From Lunularia cruciata (lineage: Eukaryota; Streptophyta; Marchantiopsida; Lunulariales; Lunulariaceae), in NCBI GenBank assembly GCA_948567375.1, contig OX419755.1, positions 81,610,218-81,674,217 on the forward strand: a stretch of DNA of 64,000 nt. Direction: 5' to 3'. The position numbers and the translations under genes are program-made. Positions 1-11,300 of the stretch are shown piece after piece. How positions within the stretch are numbered: the stretch's first letter is position 1; each line of letters starts with the position of its first letter. The notes below the pieces were generated by a model that had not been told where the DNA came from, did not search any database, and saw only the letters and a program-made list of their open reading frames with translations.

Positions 1-415
1 TAGTCATAGTCAAGGATGTAATTGATATAATTACGCTTGATATAGTTTCACTCCAAGAGCCATTTGAATAGAGCAGTTCACTCCTAGATCTGCATAAGTA
101 GTGCATAATATGGAGAGAGGGTTTTAGTGGTTACTTCCTTTATGGCCTTTGTTGTGACTTGAAACTACCCAACAGTGAGCTTATTATGAGTAAAGAATAA
201 CCAACTGAATATGGGTTCGTCGCCCGAGAAACACAAAAGCAACTTGTATGATCAAAAAAGAAAGATATCGAAGTCATGAAGGACTTCTTGTAACCTCTTT
301 TTACTAGTCTGCTGCTTGCGGATCTATAATGCTGTAACAATGTCTCTTTTAGCTCTTGTCAAAACAATGCAGGAATGTCATGTCTCCAAATTCTCACCCA
401 TGTTCTTGCATGCAG
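1..415. other. sequence 5' of the first recognised exon
   Basis: No coding exon could be supported here. It ends in a pyrimidine-containing stretch and a CAG acceptor at 413-415, so most of it is probably an intron of the gene that continues at 416. Upstream exons of that gene may lie outside the window. Confidence 0.5.
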
Positions 416-1390
416 GCAGAGATGGCCCTCAAGCAACTGCAAAGTGTTAGTCCACCTTTGGTGAAGCAGATTCTGCCACTAGTTGAGCAACTTCCACCTC
501 TTTACACGGACCTTGCGAGTGGAAAAGATAAGTTCACACCTTCTCCAGAAGACACGGCTAATCTGGTGAGTTCTGTTCCATATCTAAGCTAACTCTAACG
601 TAATATAATAATTTCCTTCGAACTTCTTACAATTTTGGAAGACTTATTTGAAACCTTGACTCTTTGACTACTGACTTATTTGAGACCTATTCCACTCTAC
701 TCATGCTATGGACATGCAGGTTAAGTCCTACTATGGTGTTGGGAAGAATCTGCTCATCAAGTTCAAGGATGACACGATTGATGAGACTCCCAAGCTAGCT
801 CAGATGTTGAGTTCTGACGCGGCAGTTAGTGGTTACCTGGATATGTCAGTTCGAACTCTTACGGGAGATCATGCACGTCCATTGCAGCAGGTCAGTTTGC
901 ATTACATAGAGTTTAAAAAGGAGAATTTTTGGAGATAGCTCAATTCATTCTCAAGGTTCACTGCGGTATGCACTTTCCAATTCTGTAAACTAGATTGAAT
1001 TTGCAAATAGAGTGGGCAACATGCATCCTCAAAGGACATCTTTGTCTTTGATTGATGTTGATGGATTCCCCGTCTAATAGTCCCCTTTATTTTGACTCTA
1101 TTTTTGGTACCGTTCAATATCTCCTCTTACCCTAAAACTTATCACTGAACTCCTTGTAAATCTTGTTGAAGGTTCTACCTGAAGTTCCCCCAGGGATGCT
1201 CGATGCTGTAACGAGAGGTTCAGATCTTCTTCAAAATCTGGTTGCCAACACTCCATTTGCAGATGTGGCCAAGCAGATGGGTCAGTCATTTCCTGATTCA
1301 GCAAGCTATCGGACCCGTCAGCAAGTGATTGAAGACATTGAGACTCTTGTGAGTGAAGTGACTGGTTGGATGAAGGACACGTTGAGGTAG
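416..1390 (+). CDS. unrecognised plant-type protein, last three exons
   Basis: Three exons join in frame: 416-565, 720-890 and 1172-1390 (stop TAG 1388-1390). Introns are GT-AG: GTGAGT at 566, CAG ending 719, GTCAGT at 891, AAG ending 1171. All exons are phase 0 (50, 57 and 72 codons), which supports the model. The joined piece is 179 residues, soluble and mostly helical in character, starting AEMALKQLQ and ending with a W-containing tail (TGWMKDTLR). It contains SYYGVGKNLLIKF and a proline-rich PEVPPGM turn; no membrane segment is evident. An ATG at 422 is in frame, but the preceding CAG acceptor and open frame suggest an internal exon, so the N-terminus (and any transit peptide) is probably missing from the window. 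I do not recognise the family and assign no function. Codon use and intron structure fit a host gene rather than a transposon. Confidence 0.7.
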
Positions 1391-1950
1391 GCTATAGTGA
1401 TTTCACGACTTGCAAAACGCTGAGATGCCACGGCGTCTTTCATGTAACTGTCAAGTTCCCAAAAGCTCAGCCCTGTACAACTTGTATTTTCCTTAACAGC
1501 AGAAGCAGGATCCGCGTGTATATTTTCTAAACCACCACGTAGAAAATCATGGTTTCGATACCGGTAGCTGTCAATTTGTTCCAGTTGATCTAACTAGTAG
1601 TCTAAATGCAAATCCGTGGAGATCAATTCCCTTTGAGGAACCATGGGTCTTCCCTTCCTATTGATCTCTTCCATGAAATAAACGTCAACTGACCCGCTGA
1701 AAGCATAGAAACTGATTGTCCGGCTACAAGCATGGTTAAACACGTAGTTTTGCTAAATGCTTAATCATCAGCTTTGGGTAAGAAACTAAGTAATTTCTAA
1801 GCCTAGTTGTTTGTTGGTTGCATAATAACTACAAGTCACTCTCAGGAACTCTTAAGAGTTTTAGCATTTTATCCAATGGATAATAAAACCATGAAAATGA
1901 AGTATTCTTTTCTTATATGAGCTCACGTGGATACTAAACGCGGAAGGGAG
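1391..1950. other. 3' flank of the first gene
   Basis: Probably contains the 3' untranslated region of the upstream gene. No open frame, RNA gene or repeat could be supported. Confidence 0.4.
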
Positions 1951-1970
1951 GGTCGCTTAATTTAGCGACC
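1951..1970. repeat. perfect short inverted repeat
   Basis: GGTCGCT and AGCGACC form a perfect 7-bp stem around a 6-base AT loop. It lies 3 bp before the plastid-like ndhB remnant, so it may mark the edge of that insertion or be coincidental. Confidence 0.6.
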
Positions 1971-1973
1971 CAA

Positions 1974-2113
1974 ATGGCAATTCCTGAAATTTTTAATATT
2001 TATATTAACAGCTACTGTAGGAGCAATGTTTTTATGCGGCGCTAATGATTTAGCTGCTATTTTTGTATCGTTAGGATGTCTAAGTTTATGTTCTTATTTA
2101 TTATGTGGCTAAA
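1974..2113 (+). pseudogene. ndhB: plastid ndhB fragment in nuclear DNA (NUPT)
   Basis: NdhB is a membrane subunit of the plastid NAD(P)H dehydrogenase complex. The reading frame encodes [18 protein letters not shown] and then [16 protein letters not shown], which match in order the conserved transmembrane segment of NdhB. The first codons (ATGGCAATTCCTGAA) match its MAI-E start of the segment but need a one-base shift near 1990 to join the rest. The frame stops at TAA after LLCG, where intact ndhB continues. Codons are TTA/GCT/GTA rich, as in plastid genes. Only about 45 codons remain, so this is a short, old nuclear insertion of plastid DNA. A chance hydrophobic frame is unlikely given the run of specific residues. 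Confidence 0.75.
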
Positions 2114-2439
2114 GGAGACACCCCCTTTTATAAATTAGGGAATGCTTTTTAGCTTGTAATCTATTAGGGTGTTCTATTTTCAGATTTTATAAAAAAGCTG
2201 TGGGAATAAGTTTATTTCCATACAGGTTAATAGGATAGGTGCGGTAAAGATCATCAACTCTAGAAATGAACAAGATCGGGAAATAATTCTGAATTGCTGA
2301 GGAATGAGAAACAGATAATCAATATAGAAACTTGATTACCTTCCAAATTGGAATTACTTAACAATAATGTAAAATATACTCCTGAAATTTGTGAAGAATG
2401 AGAAAACGATAACCAGTGTAGAAATTTGGTTGCCTTCAA

Positions 2440-2640
2440 ATCCGGAGAAGGAAGACCGCGCAGAATAAATGAAGGATGGGAAGACCCCATCAAGCTGTAC
2501 AAGGGAGAGATGAAAGTAAAATGGGGCTAAGCCCCAACAGAGTCTATAAGAGAAATCTGCCCCCATGGCACCTAAGATATCCTAGCTATGCAAGTAGTGT
2601 GGTCTACAAACAATGGGAGCATGCATCCTAAGAAGCATCA
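2440..2640. repeat. dispersed repeat, copy 1 (pair with 46860-47035)
   Basis: This stretch, including GGAAGACCCCATCAAGC, GCTAAGCCCCAACAGAGT and CACCTAAGATATCC, matches 46860-47035 in the same order and orientation. A fainter relative lies around 16080-16170. It reads like part of an old LTR or untranslated region of a retroelement family. No protein is recognisable. Confidence 0.7.
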
Positions 2641-2795
2641 CTTTCAAATAGAGAATTGATACCTCAAAATGTTAACCTTAACATGTTGTAGGTTACCTTG
2701 TTATACACTCCGGATCATCACTTTCAAATAGAGAATTGATACCTCAAAATGTTAACCTTAAAATGTTGTAGGTTACCTTGTTATCCACTCCGGAT
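2636..2795. repeat. 80-bp tandem duplication
   Basis: Two adjacent copies (2636-2715 and 2716-2795) start CATCACTTTCAAATAGAG and end with CACTCCGGAT plus C. They differ at only a couple of bases, so this is a recent local duplication. Confidence 0.9.
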
Positions 2796-3548
2796 CATTT
2801 TATGCAGTCATGCAAAAAAGAATATGAAAGGGGGTGTTCCCCGAGCGGGTCCCACTTATTTATATTTATATTCATTATCATTTTTCCTCCTCATATCCAG
2901 TCTATATTTCTGACGTAGAAAACCCAAAGTTCATACTTCTCAATAGATGTGACTTCAGCTTCATCAAGATGAGAATCCGCAGTATCAACGACCAATCACG
3001 TGATTATTCTTTGATAAACCTCTAGATTTACAAGTCAAATGAGTACAACGGAACTGTCATGACGTTTGTGGCAGCTTTTTTAAGAATGCGATATTACCAG
3101 TACCAAGTTTTGCAAGCTTTGCGATCATGATAGACGATCACTTAGTGAAAAACGAATTTAGTTCGCAAATTGACATTTCATCTAAGTTGATTTTAAGAGT
3201 CGAGTTTACCCATATTGAATCGTTATCTATTTGCATGACAGAGGTAGGAGAGACACAATCGAGTGCGCTGTGTTTTGTGTGATATTCGCTGGCAATTGGA
3301 GACCCGCACGTGATTTGCTAGACGAATCCGCCTACACGAGCCTTGATCATTTTGATCTCATCGGACGCTTTGGTCATATTTTTGACATTCAAACGTAACC
3401 AACCTCTACTATTCGTGAACAATAGTAGTGACTCATCTACCTAAGAGTTACATTGGTAATTACTACATTGGTCCTTCCGAGGTAATCCTTCTGAGTTTGC
3501 ATTAATTACATTGATCATCTTGAGTTTCTCTTCTTTGCTAGCTAACTA
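2796..3548. other. intergenic, nothing recognised
   Basis: The sequence is AT-rich on average, without a long frame or clear repeat on either strand. Confidence 0.4.
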
Positions 3549-3846
3549 CCGAAAGTTGTTTACGTATTTTTTCTGTGCATTCATAGGTATTCAGGGATGT
3601 CTAATCATCTCCTGGGCTTTCCTGTAAACCCCATCCTGTGTCAATCCTATAGATTTCTCCGCGATTTGATGGAATAATATCTATCGAAAGTCGTTACGTA
3701 TTTTTTCTCCCGAAGGTTGTTACGTATTTTTTCTGTGCATTCATAGGTATTCAGGGATGTCTACTCTTCTCCTGGGCTTCCCTGTAAACCCCATCCTTTG
3801 TCATTCCTACAGATTTCTCCGCGATTTGATGGGATAATATCTATCG
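3549..3846. repeat. 161-bp tandem duplication
   Basis: Units 3549-3709 and 3710-3846 share GTATTCAGGGATGTCTA, CCTGTAAACCCCATCCT and TCTCCGCGATTTGATGG in order, and both end ATAATATCTATCG. A third partial start (GTTACGTATTTTTTCTC) sits at the junction, suggesting stepwise slippage or unequal exchange. Confidence 0.85.
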
Positions 3847-4189
3847 TTTCCCAAATGCATCGACACGAGTCTTATCACTCGAGTCACCGAAGCTTTGTCT
3901 GTTGCTTCCCGAACACATGAACGACTCACCGGAGTTTCATGAGGGAGGCTTTCACTCACGCAGGCTTTCATTCAGACTAATGGCCCGTCCCTTGAACACA
4001 CTGATCCAGTAAAGACCTTAAAGACCACGAAAAACTTTGTTACTAACGTCCCTGTCTTTCACAAGTATCTTGTGCACCGGAGTCGAGCGATCGTCAATGA
4101 AAGCACACAAATGAGGATGCTCGTTAAGTGGGTAACACAGTTGGTACACCGGGACTCTGAGCATTAAAACGTCGGATGGACGATTGGAT

Positions 4190-4545
4190 ACCAGTTCCAT
4201 ACCCGGTTCCATACTCACGTCTGAACGGACTGACTCTGACTCAGACACATTGAGGTAACCTAGTCAAAATCGTCATGTGTCAATCACATAGAGAGGTAAG
4301 CGTGTTTAAATCTGCATGCCACGGTTAATTTGATGTTTATAATGCATCGGTACCTAATGTATTACTATTGTGAACAAGTGTAACCTCTAGAGAAACATGA
4401 CGTGAGTACAAGATGAAGATGCCAACATGAGGATGTTAGTGAATAGGACAGTAACCAGAGCCCGGACCGATTGTTTGAGGAGTGGGATCAATCCTAGCAT
4501 GCTCTATGTCAGCATAAGTCCGTCAGCACTACAAAATGGTGACAC
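4190..4545. repeat. dispersed repeat family X, copy near the 3' end of PRP3
   Basis: The landmarks GGTTCCATACTCACGTCTG, GAGGTAACCTAGTCAAAATC, CATAGAGAGGTAAGC and CATGCTCTATGTCAGCAT recur in the same order in PRP3 introns (about 6910-7020, 8030-8390, 8590-8945 and 14160-14290). The family is non-coding; its borders are not sharp enough to assign a transposon class. Confidence 0.65.
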
Positions 4546-5308
4546 ATAATGGAAGAAAATACCAACGAGCATCGTGCGGCTGAATTAGATTATATGGCCT
4601 TCTGCCCCTCTACTAGTTACTGCGTCGAGAAGGTGAAAGAAAAAGAAGCAAGATCGTTCCTTCTCGAAATCCAAAATTAATTCGTTCCATACGTAGTCGG
4701 GTGGGAAAACTCTGGCTTCCTTTATACTGCAACACTCAGTCACCACTAGAGGCATGCATAGCGGCGTTGTATTAACAGCGTTACCGATGGGTACTGTTGC
4801 GTAAGAAGTGGGCAGGACAAACCACCATGCGCTCCAGAACACCACCCTCGATATGTCCTTCAACCATAGAACTATGTTGAATCATCCAAATAGAAGGCAC
4901 ATGCAAGGTACAACACAAATGACCTCCGGATTCTGAGTCTTCTAAACGTGGTTTAAAATAGAACCTAGAACTTCTCCTACCTCAGTTCGGGACCCGCCCT
5001 CCTTAATCAATGCTGTGTGCAGTGAAGGGCAATGATATTTGAGAAATGGGAGCAGAAGCCGTGAAGGACAATGACATATACTGATGATTGTGTCTAGATG
5101 ATTCGTACCTCATGGCTTTCACCAAGTAAACCGCCAGAGGAGTTCTTCACAAGTACATATTTATGCACATACGTTGCAGCACTCAAGAGATCCAGTCGCA
5201 GAGAAGATATTATATACACAAGATCTTCCTCATGGGATATGGTAAAGATCACTGCAACGCTGTGAAACCCACCTCGTCAGACTACTACCCAGCTTATACG
5301 TCTGCGAC
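4546..5308. other. 3' flank of PRP3
   Basis: Lies downstream of the PRP3 stop and probably includes its 3' untranslated region. Part of 5040-5080 resembles the GAGCAGAAGCCGT repeat seen in PRP3 intron 3. No other gene is seen. Confidence 0.4.
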
Positions 5309-8300
5309 TCAGTCCTCTGTAAAATTGGCTGCGAGGTCCCAGTAGTGTCCAACCCTGGCATCGGCAAGATACTTCCTTGCGGCAGCTTCTGTCCTACATT
5401 GTTGGATCAAAAATCTGTCAAAGTTCGGCTTCGCGACACTGCCCTGCCAGACCAGAACACATTTGTTGACCTCTTGAGGACCATCCAGTCTATCCTCGTC
5501 TTCTTTCACAGCTGTCTCCCATTTTATACGCCTCAACATCAATTTCGCATATCGCTTTATGGACTTGCTGCCACCCTCGACGACCACAACAGTCATAGCA
5601 TCAGCCATTACCACACATCCTGTGAGACGGTTTTCCTGAGCATTCATGTCCACTTTGAACCTTGTTTGGGGGTGTGATAAATCATTCACACGGTAAACTG
5701 AGACAATGGTCTCAATCGTATTTGGATCGTCGAAAAGCTTTTTCTCTTTCTTCTCTCGTCGCTCAGCAGGTGTTAGTTTTCGTGCAAGATTTCGGTCAGT
5801 ATGGGCTTGTTCCCTCTCTGCGGCCGCACTCCGTATTTCCTGCTCCAGCCTGGTAGGGTCCTGGGTGGCTTCAGCACCTAGGACCTTCATCAGGTTACTC
5901 ATCTTAACTTTAGCTTTTGGTGGTTCAAGAAGACCCTGCCTGATCATTTCTTGACGGTCCTTCTCCTTGGCCAATCGTCGTTGCGTTCGCAACTTTTTCT
6001 GTTCTTTCTTAGTTAGTTTCAGAGGCTGAGGAGCAGGAGGTGCAGGTTCTGCAGGAGGCTCGATTGGAACTGGATGCTCGACATAAATGGTTATCTTCTC
6101 GGATTTCACGTTGAACCCTCCATCCATGACGTCATCATAACTCCCTGAGGGTAGCAAGACGGCATCCCTGATGCACAACAAAAGAGTTGATTAGGACATT
6201 GCCACTTTCTGGCCATTGATCACCCAGTAGAGTACAATTAGGTCGAAACGCGAAGCTTAACGTGGTACTAGCAAAGAGATAGTTCAAACTAAAAGAGATG
6301 TACGTCCTGGCTAAGTTTACTTACCCAGGACGCACAGATGATTGACTAGAAAGTGAGCGGTGCAAGCAACGTCAGCAGAGGAGATCTATTATATTGCAAA
6401 GAAAGAAAGAAAAGCAACTGCTCGCTGGAATTGCACAGCAGCGTCATTTGTATGGTTGCAGCATGTAAAAATACGAGACGAGGCCCTTGCTCAGGCAGGA
6501 AAATTTCTAGTCCGCCTTCGTGGCTCAGATTGTGCAAGTCTTCTCACTGATGCGACAACAGGAAACGAAGGGAATATTAATCAACCGGAATGTAGGCTCT
6601 TATGTAAGACCTGCTCTTGTGATGAAAACAGAAAGGAATTGATAACATACCACCATTCTACGTCAGGAATAGGATCCTTGACCTTTTCCTCTTTGATTGG
6701 AACTCTCTCAGTGACTTCGATCAGATTTGGGTTGATATCTGCATCAGCTTTTGCTTTCGAAAGCTGAGCTTGCTTCATCTTGATCTCCTTGGCTTTGGCA
6801 TCCCCGAATTGACTCTGGTCCAAACATACTGAAACAGTCAGGGATCATCAGTTGCACTCTAGAGAACACAAGGTTGTTTGATAGGCTTCCTAGTACTAGC
6901 ATAACTGTGTAAGGGAATACAGAACCCGCTGTAAACACCCCTGTTCCACGTCCACGTCTGACAGGCCTTACTCTGACTGACATTAGATGGTAACCCATTA
7001 AAGATCGTCATGGTATTAGCATAGGTGCTATTTCAGGCATATTCGAACATCGCTTGAACCGTCCAGTGCAGTGCAGAATTATGTACATGATAGGCGACAG
7101 TACATCTGATGGTCTGCGGCAAAGTTCGCGACCCAAAGATGGAAAATGAACAGGTGTTTCCCCAAGGCCAATGCATATTATGCACGATGCCTAGATTTAG
7201 GTCTAAAGTGAGCAGGTGATGTGTAGCATCTAGGATGACCTCGGCAAAGAGAATTTGTGACAGTGATTGAAAGTTTATGTTTCTCACCTTCAGTCTCAGC
7301 ATCTCGGCTTGCTTGGACCACTTTCCCTCCTCAACAAACTGAAAAGCTGGCTTTTTGGCTCTCACAAGCTTTTTCTTGTCAAGCCCCACTCGTGGATCAA
7401 AGAAGGGATGATCGACAGGATCCTCCTCCAACTCAGGCCGTAAAATCTTAAAAGCTTCTTTCTTTTGTTTGTTGATGTTCACCTAGTGAATCCAGAACCA
7501 CATCGACAATCAGATTATTCCCTGTTAATCCACGATTTCGTGAAACAAAGAAAAAATTTGGGACATATTGAGGTCACGAATGTACAACCCGTTCGTTAGA
7601 TCACGGTTCTATACCCATTTATGACTGGATATTAGGAGATGAGAGCAGAAGCCGTTCCGAGGAACGGGGGATCCAGAACTCATTAAATGCATATGAAATG
7701 CATATGAAAGGTAACCAAGATATGCTCAAACCGAGAAGAGTGATAAATCCGGGAAGTAAATGAAGTGAACGTAACAAAACGAATGTAACCTGCAGCAAAG
7801 GCATGATAGCAACATGTCGAGAACAACACATATAAAGAGCTAGTAAGCAACGTGTATTCGGTAACAGCTATGCAACATAAGTCGAGAAATATAATACATT
7901 GGGTAATCGACCCACCTACAACGCTTGAACCATGAAAGTAAGCTAATTAAGACTGGATTAATACATAACACAGTGAACGAGGTGAAAAGTGAATCCTTTA
8001 TATTTGGGACATATAGTGCGTAATAAAGTACAGAACCTGTTGTAAACAATCCGGTTCCATACCCACGTCTGACAAGATTGACTCTTGACTCTGACATGGT
8101 AACCCAGTAAAGATCGTCAAGACTATCAAAAACATAGAGAGGTAAGCATAGGTAAACCTGCATACAGAGGTTAGCATGATGTTTGTGACACATAGAAACC
8201 TGTAGTATATGTGAGTGCGAGCAAATGTAACCTTGAGAGAGAAGCATGACTTCGTATGATTTAGCAACTGCACGAAAATTTTAGTGCACAGGACATGGTA

Positions 8301-11300
8301 CTGTCCGAGCCTCATAAGATTATGACAGTCCCCGGAGCGAGTATATGAGGACTGAGATTAATCCCTGCATGCTCTATGTCAGCAACAGTTATTCAACAAT
8401 GTATAACAACATAAGGAAGACGCAAGATTGTCATAATAAGTCTGCACAAAAAGCACCCACTACTGCGCCAGTGCCCTGCGGCAGTGTCGAGATAGCTGGA
8501 TGCAAGGCCAGTATCTGGCGTACCGAGTTTATGTTCTTTTGCTAATGAGTGTGAAGGCAAACGCAGTTCTTCCCAGAAGTGACTGAATGTGTGTCAGAGT
8601 CAGAATGTCCTGACACATTGAGGTAACCTAGTCAAAATCGTCATGAGTATCAATCGCATAGAAAGGTAAGCGTGCTTAAACCTGCATGCCATACCGATGC
8701 ACCATACACCATACTAACCCTGTAGTATGGTGTTTATGGTGCATCGATACCTAATGCATTACTACTGTGAGCAAGTGTAACCTCGAGAGAGAACCATGAC
8801 TTGAGTACAAGATGAAGATGCCAACATGAAGATGTTTGTGCAGAGGACAATAACTGCCTCAACAATTGGGAGGACACCCCGGAGCGAGTTCTTGAGAAGT
8901 GGGATTAACCCCAGCATGCTCCATGTCAGCATGAGTCCGTCAGCACTACAAAAGCACAACTATGTTCGGGACATACATTCAGACATGCGAGCAGAAGCCG
9001 TTCTTCGAACAGGGGATCCACAACTATGTTTGGGACATATATTGGTATTGGTATACGAGAACAGAAGCCGTTCTGGGAACGGGTTATCCAGAACTCATGA
9101 AGTGCAAATGCTAGAGTAGTGTTAAAGCACTAAGGTAGAATGCATCGAATGTATCCTGCAGCAAAAGCATAATTGAAACAAATTGAGAATAACTTATGGC
9201 CAACAGACAATGCTAGAGTAGTGTTAAAGCACTAAGGTAGAATGCATCGTATGTATCCTGCAGCAAAAGCATAATTGAAACAAATTGAGAATAACTGATG
9301 GCCAACAGACTAGTAAAGAACATTAAATCGAGAGCATCTATGCAAACGATAGCGAGGAATAGGAAACGTGATGTAAGAGGCCGCCAGTAAGCAGTGCGTG
9401 AACAACGATGAAGAACCCGCCAGTAAGGCTATTTTTTAGTGTATATATATATTGCATTGTGCAATATATAGGTATATGAGAACAGAAGCCGTTCTGGGAA
9501 CGGGTTATCCAGAACTCATGAAGTGTAAATGATCGGTAAGCAAGATGTACATGATTCACAATGCTAGAATAGTGAGAAATCCATAATGTAGAATGCATTG
9601 AATGTAACTTGAAGCAAAGGTATAATTGAAACAAATTGACAACAACATAGGGCTAACAGACTAGTAAAACCACCGTGAAATGGAGAACTCTATGCAAATG
9701 ACTGCGAGAAATGGGTAACACTATGTAAAAGACTGCCAGTAAGCAGTGCGTGAACGATAAAAATAAAAAACGTGGGCTGGAGACGGGTAGGAACACTGTA
9801 TACACCAGAGGTCCCATGAATCAAGCAAAGAGCGAAGGAAAAATAATAAGGAGGGAATTAGCTGGGGAATGGAGGAGTGGAACAATGCGAGAGCTATAGG
9901 ATGGTGTGCAATTGTGCAATATATAGGTATACAAGAACAGAAGCCGTTCTGGGAACAGGTTATCCAGAACTCATGAAGTGCAAATAATCGATAAACAATA
10001 TGTACATGATATGCAACGCTAGTAGTATTAAATCCCGAGGGTAGAATGCATGGAAGGTAAGCTACACGCAATGCTAGAGTCGTATTAAATCCCTAAGCTA
10101 GAATGCATCGAAGGTAACCTACAGCAATGGCATAATCGAAACAAACATATTGAAACACCGGCATATATTGGTATACGAGAACAGAAGCCGTTCCCAGAAC
10201 AGAAGCCGTTCTGGGAACGGGTTATCCAGAACTCATTTTAGTGTAAATGATCGTAACCAAAATGTACTAGATTCACAATGCTAGTATAGTGAGAAATCCA
10301 CAATGTAGAATGCATCGAATGTAACTTGAAGCAAACGCATAATTGAAACAAATTGACAATAACATATGGCTAACAGACTAGTAAACCATCATGAAATCGA
10401 GAACTCTATGCAAACGACTGCGAGAAATAGGTAACACAATGTAAAAGACTGCCAGTAAGCAGTGCGTGTACAATAAAAATAAAAAACGTGGGCTGTAGTC
10501 TAGTAGGAACACTGTATACACCAGAGGTCCTATGAATCAGGCAAAGAGCGAAGGATAAATAATAAGGAGGGAATTAGCTGGGGAATGGAACAATGTAAGA
10601 GCTATAGGATAGTGTGGCTGCAGAAACCTGTCGAAGTGTAACAGGGTAATGAGAGCGAAGCGGAAGAGGACAGGATATAAAGTATATTGCAACAAGCACT
10701 ATGGACGCTTGAGTCCTGAGACGCTAAACAGCAAAGGGAAGCAGAAGATGGCCATAGTAAACCTTCATGAAAACACCTGCGACTTCATCAGTGCCTCACG
10801 CAGTGCCGAAGTAGCTGAGCAATTGTCAGTACCCCTCATACCGAGTTTCTGCTCGAAAACTCATGAGTGCCAAGGCAAACTCGGTTGCTCCCCTAAAGTG
10901 CCGCTCAAAAGTAATGGGAAATGTCAGAAAGAACAAGGGTGGAAATGTGGAAAGCAAGGGCAAGCAAAAGTGCAGGCGTGCACTTAAGCGCTGGAGTCTT
11001 AGCCGCATAATGAGGATCAGTCCAGAAAGAAAAGAATCCACATGAGTAAGATGAGGGAAGAAATCGAGACATACCTGATGGATCCCTGAAATCACAAACA
11101 TTCATTAGTAGAGAGAAAGTCCAGGACACAACAATGGGAAAGAGTCAAGCAGAGGTTCCCTAGTGATACGAGAGTGGAGCAAGAAAACTTCAGCGCTGCA
11201 AGGGAAGGGGATGAGTCAACTGAAGCGGGAAAAGCAGAGGTGAAGTGAATGAAGGTGAAAGTGAAGTATACCGTATATATAGGTATACCAGAACGGAAGT

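Noticed and set aside
1163-1171. Start of the last exon of the first gene at ATG 1163
   Set aside because: The AAG acceptor ending 1171 joins in phase with the preceding exon, and GTTCTACCT continues the conserved-looking reading. The upstream ATG is intronic.
5345-5954. Plus-strand frames of up to 110 residues at 5345-5954
   Set aside because: They are antisense to the conserved last exon of PRP3, which has clear homology on the minus strand.
6815-6829. Alternative PRP3 exon 5 acceptor TTTCAG near 6829
   Set aside because: Using it adds 14 bases and breaks the frame, while CAG ending 6815 gives SQFGDAKAKE in phase with both neighbours.
10649-10987. 112-residue plus-strand open frame in PRP3 intron 3
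   Set aside because: It lies in duplicated non-coding intron DNA, opposite to the gene, and its copy near 12325 is not open. It has no recognisable domain.
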